Source: Verrucomicrobiaceae bacterium (lineage in GTDB: Bacteria > Verrucomicrobiota > Verrucomicrobiia > Verrucomicrobiales > Verrucomicrobiaceae). From it: 33,131 nt of DNA. Position 1 is the stretch's first letter. The number at the start of each line of letters is the position of its first letter. Positions 20,701 to 26,685 of the stretch are shown here, piece by piece. Made by a program: the position numbers and the translations under genes. The stretch covers positions 1 through 33,131 of the forward strand of contig JAIYDW010000058.1 of NCBI GenBank assembly GCA_027487315.1, in the 5' to 3' direction. A model generated the notes under the pieces. It did no database searches, had not been told where the DNA came from, and saw nothing but the letters and a program-made list of their open reading frames with translations.

Positions 20701-23700
20701 GACGGTATTGCTGAGGATGGCGCCGAAGCCGAGGTTGATGGTGGCTTGGTTGGTGATGATGGGATTCGGGGGAGGGGCGGTGACGTCGACCTGGTAGGTG
20801 AGGGTGGGGACGTAGATGAAGCTGTTGGAGTCGGTGGTGGGGAAGGTGGCGACGCCGGAGGTGAATTGGGCCCAGCGGAAGAGCCCGTTAGCGGGGCTGG
20901 TGCCGCCATTGATTCGGTAGGTCCAGGTGAAGGTGGTGCCGCGGTTGCCGATGGTGGAGGGGCCGGGGGTGGGGCCGGTGAGTTTGGTGGCGGTGAGGCC
21001 GGTGCCTGAGAGGGTGATGAAGGAGGGGTCTGGCGCGACGATGGACTCGATGTTGCGAGAGGAGGTGAGGGTGGTGGAGACGTTGACGATTTGGGCGTTA
21101 TTGATGACGGAGGCAGGGCCGAAAAGGCCTTCGGCGGTGGTGAGGGGCGGGTTGGGGTTGCGGTCGTGAGCATCCCAGAGGTAGATGAAGGGTTGTTTGG
21201 AGTTTTCACCGGTGTTGTCTTCCAGTTCGCGGTAGCCTTTCCAGATATTGTCCGACCAGCGGGTGACGACGAGGTCGAGGTTGTCGTCCTGGGCGACGAG
21301 CATGATTTCGTTGGTGTTGAGGTCGGGTTGGAGGATGAGGGAGTTGGCATCCGCACCGAGAGGGATGGCGTCTGCCTCAGCGGACCAGGTGCTGGTGGTC
21401 GGGGACCAGGTGACGTATTTGACGCCGGCGAAGTTGTTTTGGGAGTAAGCGGCGACGAGATCGCCGGACTGGCTTTCGAAGGCGACAGCGAGGGTGGGGG
21501 CATCCCGGGTATTGAGGTCGGTTTCGACGACGTTGCCAGCGCTCCAGGAGGAGCCGTTCCAGATGCAGCACCAGGCGTCGCTGCCATCGGTGATGACGCC
21601 GACAGCGATTCTGTTGCCGCCGGGGTCGGAGGCGGCGGTGAAATGGCGTTTACGGCCCATGCCAGAGGGAGCGGTGCGGGAGGCTTCGGCGGTCCAGGAG
21701 GAGCCGTTCCAGAGGCGGTAGTAGACGTGATTTTGGCCGTTTTTGCCATAGAGAGCCATGGCGCGGCCGGTGAGGTTTTCGTAGGCGACGGCGAAGTCGA
21801 AGATGTTGTTGTTGTCTGAGGTGCCTGGTGCGAGCTGGATGCTGGAGTTCCAGGAGGAGCCATTCCAGATGATGGCGTGTTTGGAGTAGTTCCAGTCCTC
21901 GATGACCAGGGCCATTTCGTCGCTGTCGGGTTTGGCGACCATTTTCAAGCCGGAAGGTTCGGCGCCGGTGTAGGAGGTGATGCTGACGGGAGTGGTCCAG
22001 GAAGTGCCGTTCCAGACACTGAAGCGAAGCCTTTGGCCGCTGGCTTGGTAGCGATCTGTCCAGACGAGGATGGCGTCGCCGCTGAGCTGTTCGTAGGCGA
22101 CGGCGACACCGACTTCGGAGGTGGTAGCGGCCCTGCCGAGGGGATTGAGGGGGAGGTTGGTCCAAGCGGAGCCGTTCCACATTTGACCGACGATGTTGTT
22201 TTCGGTTTGTTCGAGGATGCCGGCGATGATTTTTTCGTCACGCTTGCTGGAGGAAGCGCCGACGATGAATTCGAGGTCGGCGGCGAGGGCGGGGGTGGTT
22301 TGGGTGGCGTCGAAGGAGCCGCCGTTCCAGGTGGCGGTGCGGCCATTGAGGAGGCCGTTGCGTGCCCAGTGTGCGGCACCGCGGGAGTCAACGCCGCAAG
22401 CGTCGGCAGCGACGTAGGAGTATTGGACGTCGAGGTAGGGGACGTTGTTGATGGTGCTGTCGATGGAGAAGATCTGGGCGTCACCGGTGTCGGTGCCCAT
22501 GGTGATGATGCCGATGCCGCGGTTGGAGGAGGGGTTATTGACCCAGCCTTGGACGGTGTTTCTGAGGTTGGTGGAGGTGACGAGTTTGTAGCCGACGGTG
22601 TTGGGGGTGAAGGAACCGAGTGAGAGGGAGCTGTTGTAGTCGAGGGCGCTGAAGGTGGTGCCGGAGGCCCAGCGACCGGCGCCGGTGCCGTTGGGGTCAT
22701 TCCAAGTGGCGACACCGACGTCCCAGGCGGTGTTGAGGGGGAAGAGGTTGACGGTTTGGTTGCTACGTGTGTTGGCGACACGAAGGCCGACGGTGGCGGA
22801 GAGGACGGTAGCGCCGGCGGGAATTTCGGTGGTGAGGAAACGAATGAGGGCCTGGCGCTGGGTGGCGGCGGAAGAGGGGCGGAGGATCATGTTGCCACTG
22901 GACAACACGGTGCTGGCGCTATCGGCGCGGATGTAGGTGTCATCGACTGAGGCGTCGACTTCGATCCGGACGTTGCGGACGCAGGTGATGACGGGGACGA
23001 AGGTGTTGGCGACGGAGGAGCTGGTGCTACCGAGGTTCCAGGTGACGGTGTTGGAGGCGAAGGTGGCGCCGGTGGAGGCGGAACCGGAGGTGTAAGTGGT
23101 GCCGGTAGGGATGGTGTCGGTGACGGCGACGTTGGTGAACTGGCCGACTTGCGGGTAGTTGGCCTGGAGGGAGTAGGTGAGGCGGGAGCCTGGGGCGACG
23201 GTGCCGGTGGGGCTGACGGAGAGGCTGAGGACACGCTTGAGGGCGAAGTCGATGTTCAGATTTTCTTCGGAGGGGAGGACGGTGACGGCGATGTGAGGGG
23301 GAGCGAGGGCGAGGCCGCCGGGGAGGTCGGGGTCGGTGAGGTCGACTTCGGCGATGTAGTTGTCGCCGCTGAGGTCGGTGAAGAGGTATTGACCGCGGTT
23401 GTCGGTGACGACTTCGCGGAGGTATTCGCCGGCGCCGGGGGCTTTGTTGTTGTTGATATCGCGGTAGAGTTTGACGGTGACGCGGGGGATGGCGAGGTCG
23501 CCGGAGTCGAAGACGCCGTTGCGGTTGAGGTCTTGGAAGACTTGGTCGCCGATGGAGGCTGGGCGATCGGCGAAGAAGCCGAAGTTGCGGCCGGAGGTGT
23601 TGGCGGTGAGGCTACCGATGGCGATGCGAGCGGGGCTGCTGGGTTTGAAGGTGAAGGGGTTGAAGAAGGTGGTCAGAGCGGGGGCGGTGGTGCTGACGGA

Positions 23701-26274
23701 GACGACGTAGCTGAGGCCAGGGGCGATGTTGGAGAAAGTGTAGGCGCCGCCGGAGGCGGAGGTGGCAGTGGCGATTTGGATGTCCGGCGCATCGACGGTG
23801 CCGTTGCCGTTGGCGTCGAAGTGGAGGGTGAGGGGGATGCTGTTGATGACGGTGTCATTGGCGGCCTGGTAGATGCCGTCGTTGGCGAAGTCGGAGAAGA
23901 CGAGGCCGGCGATGGTGAGGGTGCCGAGGGGGCGGTAGCCGAAGTCGATGTCGAGGCGATCGGTGGAGTTGGTGAGGGAGAGTCTGGCGAGGCCATTGAG
24001 GGGGCCTTCGGGGTCGGCAGTGAGTTGGTAGCCGGAGGGGACGCCGCTGTTGACTCTGACGACGTAGTTGCCGGTGGAGGTGCCGCCGAAGTTGTATTCA
24101 CCCTGGGCGTTGGTGGTGGTGGTGCGGACGAGGACGCCGTCGGCGGGGTTGCCGTCGCTATTGGGGTCGGTCCAGAGTTGGAGTTCGACATTGGCGAGGC
24201 CGGGTTCGTTGGCGTCGCGGGTGGCGTTGCCGTTCCAGTCCTGATAGACGAGGTCACCGACTCTGGCGCCGCCGACGGTGACGGGGGCGATGAGGCCGGT
24301 GGCGTACACTTTGTCGTCGTAGTCGACGGCGTAGCGGTTGAAGTATTGGCCGGGGGCCTGGGTGGTGGAGAGTTCGGCTTCGAAGAAGATTTCGAGGGTT
24401 TTGCCGACGTCGAGGGCGCGATTGATGACGAATTCGGGGCGGCCGGGGACGGTGGCGGAGGGGACGACGACGGTGTTGGCGGTGCGGGCGCCATTGATGA
24501 ACTGGTCGACGGTGCGGGTGTAGCGGAAGCCGTCGGGGAGGAATTCGCGGACTTTCCAGGGGGAGCGGTTGGGGCAGGCGCCGTCGTTGCGGACGACGAT
24601 TTTATAAATGACTTTGCCGCCGGGGGCGGCGGTGGTGGGGGTGACGGATTTGTCGCCATACATGATGGCGATGAAGTCGGAGGTGACGGTGTCTGCGGCT
24701 TCTTTGGGGGTGGGGAATTCGTTGGAGCGGATGGTGGCCTTGTTGGTGATGAGGCCGGTGGTGTTGGCGCGGACGTTGATGCGGAGGGTGCGGGTGGATT
24801 GAGGGGGGAGGGTGCCGAGGTTCCAGCGGAGGGCGCTGGGGCCGGCGTTTTGAGCGGGGGTGGCGCTGACGAAGGTGAGGGAAGCGGGGAGGGGGTTTTC
24901 GAGGATGGCGTTGGTCATCGGCAAGTTACCGAGGTTGGTGATGCGGACGTCAAACGAGAAAAGCTCGTTCGGGAGAACGATCTTTTTGGAGGCGACCATT
25001 TCGATCATGGGGGAGGCACTCAGGCCGATGACGGAGGGTTTGTAGTAACGCCAGACGTGGTCTTTGTTGCCGTATTCGCCGCCGGCGTCACCACCGAAAG
25101 TTTCGCCGAAGAGTTGGAGGTAACCGTTCGGATCGAAGGGAGCGCCGGATTCGCCTGGGTTTTTGAGGATTTTGACTTTGATGCGGCAGTATTCGGGGCG
25201 GTAGAGTTCTAGGCCACCCCAGGAGAGGCGGAGGGCTTTGGGGCTGGTGGAATCGGTCCAGCTGGTGGTGGGAGGGAGGGGGCTGCTGGGGGAGACTGCG
25301 ACACCGTAGTTCTCGCCATTGACGCCGACGAGGTCGAGGGCGGAGGTACCGCGGCGACCGGGGGTGTCTTTGGCGATTTCGCTGCCGGCGTAGCGGATGC
25401 GTCTCCAGGGGCCGACCTGAAGGGAGTTGCGCATGCGGTTGGGGTTGGAGGGGTTAGCGTCCCAGTAGGCCTTGTTGAAGCCCCAGGCATAGCCGCTTTC
25501 GGGACCGGCGACTGGGGTGCCGGTGCCCCAGGGGGTGTTGCCGCGGCCATCGGGGTCGATGATGGGTTTGCCGGGGGTCTTGACGCCGAAGCCGAACATT
25601 TGGTGGGCGTCCCAGAGGGTGGTGGGAATGATGGTGTCGCCCTTGTTGTTCTGGATGGCGTTGTCGCTGGTGCCGGGGTTTTTGTCGATCCCGCCGCTGT
25701 TGACCCAAGACTGCCAGGCGGTGGCGGGGTCGGTGGAGTAGAAGATGCCGGTGTCGCCATAGAGACCTGCGAGGGTGCCCCAGGGGATGCATTTGAGGTC
25801 GACGGAGAGGGCGGAGATGCCGAGGACGTTGGGACCGAGTGTGAAACCGGCGAGGTCGATGGGTGCTTGGACGTCGATGGGGCCCTGGCCATGGACGAGA
25901 GGGGACTGGCCCTTCATGGCGAGGGGCTGGAAGGTGCCGTTGTCCTGGACGACGCCGTATTCGGCGCCGACGATTTGGCTACCGACTGGCACGAAAAAGG
26001 TGGAGTAACCGCCCGCACCGGTTTTGGTGCCGGCGTTGGGGGTGGCTTTGAGGATGACGCCGACGGTGTCACCGGCTTGCATGAGGGGTTGGTTGGCGGC
26101 GGCGCGGGACTGGACGAGGGCGGTGGTTTCTTTGTCGAAGATCAGGTAATTGATCTGCATGTCGAGGTTGTGAGACCAACCTGTGGCACCACCGAAGAGG
26201 AGAAGAGTCACCAGGGAAATCCAAGCACGCCTGAGGAGGCGTGGGAGCTGGGAGGGAAAGTTCTGGGTGTGCAT
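8776..26274 (-). CDS. Giant secreted mosaic protein, 5832 residues, 23 SdrD B-like units
   Basis: A single intact 17.5-kb frame. The ATG at 26274 gives a signal peptide (basic RLLRR, hydrophobic about 17-33, cleavage near GWS-HN). Order of parts: N-terminal cap 35-415 of unknown function; two DUF11-like domains about 420-665; SdrD B-like units from 671, 786 and 906; DUF11 1014-1093; DNRLRE-like domain 1103-1288; propeller with eight WNGSSW-like motifs about 1300-1690; DUF11-like 1715-1850; units from 1865 and 1976; an unrelated insert 2065-2340; eight units 2343-3177; Ig-like (He_PIG) domains 3317-3498 and 3677-3760 around a GEVED domain 3500-3673; ten units 3763-5350, the last eight of the extended 158-residue type; a DxDxDG calcium-loop segment 5406-5426; and a TIGR02597-like C-terminal module about 5520-5832. 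No LPXTG or PEP-CTERM signal is seen. I infer a very long Ca-stabilised surface or matrix fibre with binding modules. The receptor and export route are unknown. Confidence 0.93.
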   Translation of the reverse strand: MHTQNFPSQLPRLLRRAWISLVTLLLFGGATGWSHNLDMQINYLIFDKETTALVQSRAAANQPLMQAGDTVGVILKATPNAGTKTGAGGYSTFFVPVGSQIVGAEYGVVQDNGTFQPLAMKGQSPLVHGQGPIDVQAPIDLAGFTLGPNVLGISALSVDLKCIPWGTLAGLYGDTGIFYSTDPATAWQSWVNSGGIDKNPGTSDNAIQNNKGDTIIPTTLWDAHQMFGFGVKTPGKPIIDPDGRGNTPWGTGTPVAGPESGYAWGFNKAYWDANPSNPNRMRNSLQVGPWRRIRYAGSEIAKDTPGRRGTSALDLVGVNGENYGVAVSPSSPLPPTTSWTDSTSPKALRLSWGGLELYRPEYCRIKVKILKNPGESGAPFDPNGYLQLFGETFGGDAGGEYGNKDHVWRYYKPSVIGLSASPMIEMVASKKIVLPNELFSFDVRITNLGNLPMTNAILENPLPASLTFVSATPAQNAGPSALRWNLGTLPPQSTRTLRINVRANTTGLITNKATIRSNEFPTPKEAADTVTSDFIAIMYGDKSVTPTTAAPGGKVIYKIVVRNDGACPNRSPWKVREFLPDGFRYTRTVDQFINGARTANTVVVPSATVPGRPEFVINRALDVGKTLEIFFEAELSTTQAPGQYFNRYAVDYDDKVYATGLIAPVTVGGARVGDLVYQDWNGNATRDANEPGLANVELQLWTDPNSDGNPADGVLVRTTTTNAQGEYNFGGTSTGNYVVRVNSGVPSGYQLTADPEGPLNGLARLSLTNSTDRLDIDFGYRPLGTLTIAGLVFSDFANDGIYQAANDTVINSIPLTLHFDANGNGTVDAPDIQIATATSASGGAYTFSNIAPGLSYVVSVSTTAPALTTFFNPFTFKPSSPARIAIGSLTANTSGRNFGFFADRPASIGDQVFQDLNRNGVFDSGDLAIPRVTVKLYRDINNNKAPGAGEYLREVVTDNRGQYLFTDLSGDNYIAEVDLTDPDLPGGLALAPPHIAVTVLPSEENLNIDFALKRVLSLSVSPTGTVAPGSRLTYSLQANYPQVGQFTNVAVTDTIPTGTTYTSGSASTGATFASNTVTWNLGSTSSSVANTFVPVITCVRNVRIEVDASVDDTYIRADSASTVLSSGNMILRPSSAATQRQALIRFLTTEIPAGATVLSATVGLRVANTRSNQTVNLFPLNTAWDVGVATWNDPNGTGAGRWASGTTFSALDYNSSLSLGSFTPNTVGYKLVTSTNLRNTVQGWVNNPSSNRGIGIITMGTDTGDAQIFSIDSTINNVPYLDVQYSYVAADACGVDSRGAAHWARNGLLNGRTATWNGGSFDATQTTPALAADLEFIVGASSSKRDEKIIAGILEQTENNIVGQMWNGSAWTNLPLNPLGRAATTSEVGVAVAYEQLSGDAILVWTDRYQASGQRLRFSVWNGTSWTTPVSITSYTGAEPSGLKMVAKPDSDEMALVIEDWNYSKHAIIWNGSSWNSSIQLAPGTSDNNNIFDFAVAYENLTGRAMALYGKNGQNHVYYRLWNGSSWTAEASRTAPSGMGRKRHFTAASDPGGNRIAVGVITDGSDAWCCIWNGSSWSAGNVVETDLNTRDAPTLAVAFESQSGDLVAAYSQNNFAGVKYVTWSPTTSTWSAEADAIPLGADANSLILQPDLNTNEIMLVAQDDNLDLVVTRWSDNIWKGYRELEDNTGENSKQPFIYLWDAHDRNPNPPLTTAEGLFGPASVINNAQIVNVSTTLTSSRNIESIVAPDPSFITLSGTGLTATKLTGPTPGPSTIGNRGTTFTWTYRINGGTSPANGLFRWAQFTSGVATFPTTDSNSFIYVPTLTYQVDVTAPPPNPIITNQATINLGFGAILSNTVSTSLSESIGDFVWADYNMDGNQDADEPGLPGVRVFIDANNNSLFDATERNATSNSQGLYTLSGVGAGTHQVVIDVVTLPLDFAATTATRLTRTLAAGQSSFTCDFGVAPRPPEVATGTIGGLVWIDSNADGIVDVLETGFPGAIAKLWSDSNANGILDSNENLVASTTSGADGRYLFENLYAGRYLVTNEPATPGVALVSGHIPLTGVVSVNLTPTSIPPAPPVSNTSTLLNVSKGTSNIPITGVQIRRAGTTPIVQSSSASSVTLVTADTLELTQLNILDSGIPKSLNVVNRGGGIVRNVSISPSSTNYGVVISGGFQSIASLGADNFTKVASSTASNSDLNNYIADDRGEGTPDGSSEYDMLFDLPYNSDDYVVISERFGNSTARLTPLDATGNVIPNCNTIQIGSPYDWNTGLASPYISSQPYWITVVKAATFGTTQPIHGFRVDTAGADLKFFGMSDSLFIDNLGTSTTFLTADFGYRHTASIGDFIYYDFNGNGIRNPNGVDGIAGNADDEVGINDATVQLIIDSNADGIAGPFEPVYGITSTNASGFYLFPFLPPGRYVAKAEEQSVIAPPSSSNAGLVGFMLPTTPEGVAVNLAPAQAFLNADYGFIEKSIIEGYVYHDVDSSTLKDPAEPGLPNVDVRIIGTDIRGNAVDLTVATNAGGQYTHFVAPGSYTLTYNAADPDLPAGLTRATTPLAYTLDVLPGKELEGMDFGRDHNGTLGGRVFNDDNSNGAQNRGEDGIPDITVQLFDSAGTNLLFTTTTNHIGDYRFTGLPDGTFTVVVLHSSLPLGYNTTPTADPDAVKDGRSRPVVTSTTPNLTQIFGYRHSSTTHTLSGLIFDDSGAGGGTFSNGVRDGTEPGLAGASVRIEIDLDKDGTIDEYRVATSESTGAFISNGVPTAANILLFVLDRSLPRRAYTPTLDPNGPTDGRANLAAITGNVSDLVFGFALKPSTISGSVVLGDGNGIADPGETPLSNVIVRLTYGGNDDVIGTADDIVTTRSTDASGLYSADNLDPGVFQIVQSVPFGYKPRADADGGVPTNISLSVAPGALPTKQDFEDYQLPQIRGRVLVDADRSGDISVDDTPVQGVTVRLFTDVNGNGLRDAEDTQLNTFVTDALGVYRFGPISDPAKFLVQHDLPNTMISITDADGAANGINHIAVTVEELDINNRDFLNRPIPMTLGGRVFNDLNSNALLGGTESGISALQVRLFDSATSQQIGTVNTLADGSYSFPGLWPGNYFVQITPPSNLPSTGGTPVALDNDVDNDSNALQSGGPGTTVSSPVINMAVNTESITDGDTNPNTNLTVDLGLWSGLNLGNLIWNDSSNDGLKGTTESGISGISVRLFSPGSDNAFGGSGSAADTLVTTVTTDSSGLYNFRTYTPGRYYVRITPPSTHPLASTTSVNLDNGVNDDSNGIQLGSAGNDIISPVILLTAGGEPGSAGTTNTDDTIDIGLRPCPTVSISPTTVLPGAVYGSYTQAFVATGGVAPRTFRISSGSLPTGLTLSSGGVINGTINANQGSYWFRIEARDNQGCIGTRDYTLSVTCPNPVVTPAGPALPDAWHWENYSQTFTATGVAAAYSWSISSGSLPSGLTLNPSSGLLSGTITGAPATYSFTVRATDPLGFCVTDRPMTLLVRGRWDYGDLADSLTGTSANTTAATADHLTRFSENGPRHSIRPGFRLGTNIDEDSDGQPGFLADGDGSDEDGLTLPTTIVAGSSVTATISVTNTIGVTARGNLWIDWNSNGSFEDVGERLVNNSTITGSRAYTITVPIGAVLNRPLGVRVRLTSFSLTNSLGVATDGEVEDYLITAVCPAVAISTPALPTWYLGAAASQTFSATTGTAPYNWTLASGSLPPGLTLTTAGSLSGTPSAIGTYNFTLRATDAYGCSVTRAYTSVIKGITVGNLVFNDTDDNGIRSLWELGVSGVTLEAFNPGADLAIGGTGLNADTLITSVVSNSQGAYGFDNLPVGPVYIRLTPPSTLRVTGGTPVTADNGVNNDNNGAQPGGPGTPLFSPIITLAPGLESIADGDNDPDTELSIDFGIWSGVGIGSTLWGDSNSNGRIDATENGFGTVKVQLWRDIDGDVGNGAEVYVAETTSNVAGHYTFLGYPSGRYQVIIPNSNFIVGGPLNAAPFASPVRAYSDDQIDDDSNAVQFLGGGTEARSPLVTLAAGDEPVGSGLGGVNGEFGRGGNLDDSFPDENADMTLDMGFVAPGSIGVGNLVFVDNNDNGRADSGEGVNGIRVQLFYAGDNPLTDPPLLTTTTANGGRYLFSIVWQGTFFVYLPKDQFTPSGLLNATFPIPGTVPGDDNVGEDSLATSEPWNTGVRSQDFVMAFGSAPTATTGETGTDASSDDAFDSSSDLTIDIGLFRSVGLGNMVFFDANENGRADAGEGVSGVLVELYRENQTPGFNTPLKTTTTQSGGTYLFDLIPAGNYRVHIPASQFDSGMPLFRAVSIAEGLAGDDDVGEDGINAVNPALTGITSRLVTLIPGNTPTVSDGETGVNASSDDDFDSAVDLTIDFGFQNPVGLGNLVFVDFNNDGTYNSGEGIAGVRVELYRASQTPGVDVPVFTQTTAADGHYFFGSLSAGDYRVHIPATQFRTGASLANLAPLALNASGDDDSGQDGITAGIPAVNGVSTAVISLSSGSSPMNFNSESGYRNTDDDLYDNNFDLTIDFGFGPPNNTTVGVGSLVYRDLNGNSRFDSGEGTSGVSIQLFLAGEDPQSAAPLATTSTDLNGLYIFTSLTPGDYFLHIPASQFIPGGALASLFSLPGNGTDNGIDDDIDENGIDSTTPATTGISSSPFNLALGTEPTNDSSEFGEGTYLDALADSNHDLTFDFGFYESVGLGNLVFIDLNGNNHADAGEGVPAVQVELYPNGSLPGWNLPLATTTTDTLGRYAFNDLRPGFYYVHIPYTQFLETAPLFGLLSLTGTTAGDDDLGENGLDQPQPDLYGITSTLVSLTPTHAPVGIEEGGLFGSDDDAKDNLFDATVDFGFAARMSVGNLVFSDINGDGIFNPATESGVEGVDVELWYDTTSTTPAATTQTQSDGSYSFSVAPGTYSVRIPASEFQPGAPLAYTESSKNITTTVPTTAGDDDVGEDGLDLGDPAINGVATPWFTLTPGSAPTDATTETGYLAISDNAQDDMSDLTVDLGFTPKPLAVGNLVFNDVNLDGRYTAGTDQPISGVPLRLFRVGDNPLSATPVAMTVSALDGSYLLKTATAGFYFVHIPPSAFASTGVLFGATSIPGFGNDDGSDDDADENGINSANPASSGTNSNAFELAFGSEPVTAANAPGIETGAFANSDATNEAITDLTIDFGFVGASNTNRVAVGNIVYRDLNTNGRFDEGEGVDGVWMLLYDANNPAGPAAQLASTFTSGGGRYLFSNLPSGQYVVHVAADNFKPLISLNGGTPAPGPLFGQVSRTGTGAGDDNLSEDGIDNANPAQSGINSAPVTLTPGSAPVQTGTETGASLAMNATLGDSNTDLTIDFAFVAAPPPPNSLRQTNTLTLASGSDDSDDSLVDTTLAAAPETYLEWQSRHDLGSLSAPDQDADNDGLSNLLEYGLELDPLSGFEQRASIAFDTTSSLSITYTRPANGHQDARYQLQVLADLSASPSTWTALESPAATIQNPDGTETLTFAPPVGWTQGFVRLSVALDADGNGTPEAQSTTPVHAWLTSTLATGQQSLSQPLLQPALYSGSVQRSGNGSVTLPVTANIASSFTAGRHYYLELNNGHRFEINELISHDNTLVLDLTAPTNTASALPADLSTTRAAIREHWTLDTLLPSTILTAGAYADLADRALFFNSASNQFEARWLQSGTPATWTTDTTAPDHLAPGSALLVHRRGSPVSLLWTGLVRDHTFRLTVRPGTQFIASGFPFTASPASLNLTTTAGLLPGTSATTSDRFRLWIGDTQPGTTGYHSFFFMQTAQGTRWVNQSDATFQDLTTTPLFAPTRGLFLQRLPNTSPLILTFPNP
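10225..14046 (-). repeat. Eight tandem extended SdrD units (about 158 residues each)
   Basis: Within the giant gene, units begin at residues 4077, 4232, 4388, 4547, 4705, 4859, 5019 and 5188, a spacing of 154-169 codons. Each shows VGN(L/M/I)V(F/Y).D.N, EG(V/I).GV.(V/I).L(F/Y), a Y.F strand, a HIP.(S/T).F-type motif (HIP in six of the eight), an acidic GDDD.GEDG(I/L)-like loop and a closing D(L/A)T(I/V)DFGF. Short DNA stretches such as CCGAAGTCGATGGTGAGGTC recur in near-identical form at unit ends (for example near 10746 and 12664), so the array is repetitive at DNA level too. Confidence 0.85.
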
Positions 26275-26306
26275 TAATGCCTACGGTAATTATAAGAAGT
26301 ATAATT
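26271..26306 (-). promoter_or_regulatory. AT-rich inverted repeat and start region of the giant gene
   Basis: A perfect 7-bp inverted repeat, AATTATA-agaag-TATAATT, spans 26288-26306 and contains a minus-strand TATAAT at 26294-26289. The start codon itself lies inside a perfect 10-bp palindrome, GCATTAATGC (26271-26280). If the TATAAT is the -10 box the mRNA leader would be only a few bases. No good -35 is seen. A weak TAGG lies 5 nt before the ATG. The inverted repeat could be an operator. The AT-rich stretch continues to about 26345. Confidence 0.45.
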
Positions 26307-26480
26307 GAAATGGTGGATTTGTAAATTGTATGTTTTGAGTTTTTGAGGAAAAGGGGAGAAAGATTGGGTGTTGGACGGGTTTTTTTGGGTTTTCGGGGGG
26401 GTAGGGTCGAGATTGGGCGGGTGAAGTCCTGCTGGGTGGGGTGTGATGCAGGGGCTTTTGCTGCGGAGGGGGGCAAGCCA

Positions 26481-26541
26481 GTGGTTGGCACCACGGCGGG
26501 TGAGCTTGCTTCACGACTGGTATTAGAGCGGCTTTGCCGCT
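26481..26541. other. Small hairpins in the 411-bp intergenic region
   Basis: Between the giant gene start and the hairpin array there is GTGGT-TGGC-ACCAC (26481-26494), an imperfect GTGAGC-tt-GCTTCAC, and AGCGGC-TTT-GCCGCT (26527-26541). No ORF with plausible protein sequence covers 26307-26550. The cluster may belong to the same family of structured intergenic repeats as the array to its right, or it may be part of an attenuated leader. No function is supported directly. Confidence 0.35.
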
Positions 26542-26553
26542 GCTATTGAGGTG

Positions 26554-26681
26554 GCGGACAGGAGTGTCCGCGCTCCTGGGGGTGCGCCTTTGGCGTTGGG
26601 GATGGGGGCAGACAGGAGCGTCTGCTTCACGGGGGGGCAGACAGGGGTGTCTGCTTCACGGGGGCAGACAGGGGTGTCGGC
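26554..26681. repeat. Array of four short palindromic repeats downstream of the dehydrogenase
   Basis: Four hairpin units of the form G(C)(A/G)GACA-GG(A/G)G-TGTC(T/C)GC lie at 26554-26571, 26608-26625, 26637-26654 and 26664-26681. Arms are 6-7 bp, the first and third are perfect, and the last has one mismatch. The last three are spaced 27-29 bp apart and share the flank TTCACGGGGG. The array ends 4 bp from the stop codon of the dehydrogenase (26686), so on the minus strand it is the immediate 3' untranslated region and may act as terminator or mRNA-end stabiliser. Confidence 0.65.
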
Positions 26682-26685
26682 TTCG

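Noticed and set aside
23149-25212. Plus-strand open frame of 687 codons
   Set aside because: Antisense shadow of the giant gene with the same Gly/Glu/Val composition.
26554-26681. CRISPR array
   Set aside because: Only four units, each hairpin itself palindromic; the intervals are near-identical instead of unique spacers, and no cas gene is present.
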